Assembly (NCBI GenBank): GCA_938004315.1
Contig: CALKWG010000033.1
Coordinates: forward strand, 1-12,860
Direction: 5' to 3'
Length of the DNA stretch: 12,860 bases
Origin: an uncultured Spirochaetaceae bacterium
GTDB lineage: Bacteria > Spirochaetota > Spirochaetia > Treponematales > UBA12059
Shown here: piece by piece, positions 12,748 through 12,860 of the stretch
Position numbering within the stretch: the stretch's first letter is position 1
How the letters are laid out: the number at the start of each line of letters is the position of its first letter
Program-made: the position numbers and the translations under genes
Notes under the pieces: generated by a model
Databases searched by the model: none
What the model was told of the DNA's origin: nothing
The model's input: only the letters and a program-made list of their open reading frames with translations

Positions 12748-12860
12748 ATGCTTAAGAAGATAGTGCTCGCATATTCAGGCGGACTCGATACCACCGTCAT
12801 CGTCCCTTGGTTAAAAGAAAATTACGACTGCGAAGTGATCGCCGTTTGCGGCGACGTGGG
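12748..12860 (+). CDS. argG: Argininosuccinate synthase, 5' end
   Basis: The first 37 codons only; the window ends within the gene. The enzyme joins citrulline and aspartate with ATP to make argininosuccinate, the penultimate step of arginine synthesis, in the cytoplasm. Seen: [18 protein letters not shown] with the PP-loop ATP-pyrophosphatase signature AYSGGLDTT (residues 8-16), then [18 protein letters not shown], which matches the family closely. The start is fixed by AGGAGG five bases upstream and by the conserved N-terminus. It is transcribed from the promoter at 12446-12475 through an Arg-rich leader peptide and a folded, C-rich leader. A neighbouring argH would be expected outside the window, but this cannot be seen. 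Confidence 0.95.
   Translation, partial: MLKKIVLAYSGGLDTTVIVPWLKENYDCEVIAVCGDV

Noticed and set aside
1..12860. Mobile element, prophage, CRISPR or RNA gene
   Set aside because: No transposase, integrase, terminal repeats, regularly spaced repeats, or tRNA/rRNA sequence could be recognised. Gene order and composition look uniformly chromosomal.

Overview
This is a GC-rich bacterial chromosomal window with twelve protein-coding genes plus one short leader-peptide ORF. There is no sign of a mobile element, phage, CRISPR array, tRNA or rRNA. The host cannot be fixed from sequence alone. The argG N-terminus, the cytosolic diacid-sensor protein with a chemoreceptor-like tail, and the overall gene style suggest a GC-rich spirochaete-like bacterium (inference, low to moderate confidence). 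Signal peptides and a binding-protein-dependent importer indicate a cell with an export pathway and probably a periplasm.

Left part (1-6225). The window opens inside an M3 oligopeptidase (prlC/opdA-like) on the + strand. Two leftward units face it. The first is cupin -> old-yellow-enzyme oxidoreductase -> diacid-sensor protein, with a promoter at about 3404-3432. The second is a YbjN-like protein translationally coupled to a ClpA-type unfoldase, with a promoter at about 6301-6329. The ClpA has an intact ClpP-docking loop and second pore loop, but its first pore loop lacks the usual aromatic residue.

Middle part (6434-10002). A MocA-like nucleotidyltransferase is followed by a complete three-gene ABC importer of the siderophore/B12/molybdate type (binding protein, FecCD permease, ATPase). 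Both the nucleotidyltransferase and the binding protein appear to start from leaderless mRNAs: each -10 box ends exactly 7 bases before the start codon, and neither has a Shine-Dalgarno sequence. An inverted repeat covers the importer's -10 box and start codon and may be an operator.

Right part (10028-12860). A leftward two-gene operon encodes a radical-SAM protein with a helix-hairpin-helix tail and its usual DUF4130-type partner, a putative DNA repair or modification pair whose chemistry I do not know to be established. Divergently, a perfect TTGACA promoter drives a 41-residue ORF with a strong Shine-Dalgarno and six Arg codons in its last thirteen sense codons (ending Arg-Leu-Arg-Arg-Arg-stop). 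The start of argG (argininosuccinate synthase) lies 114 bases downstream. The leader RNA is C-rich and G-poor and has no U-tract terminator. This looks like an arginine-sensing leader peptide controlling argG by attenuation, possibly Rho-dependent, and is the best candidate here for an undescribed regulatory system.
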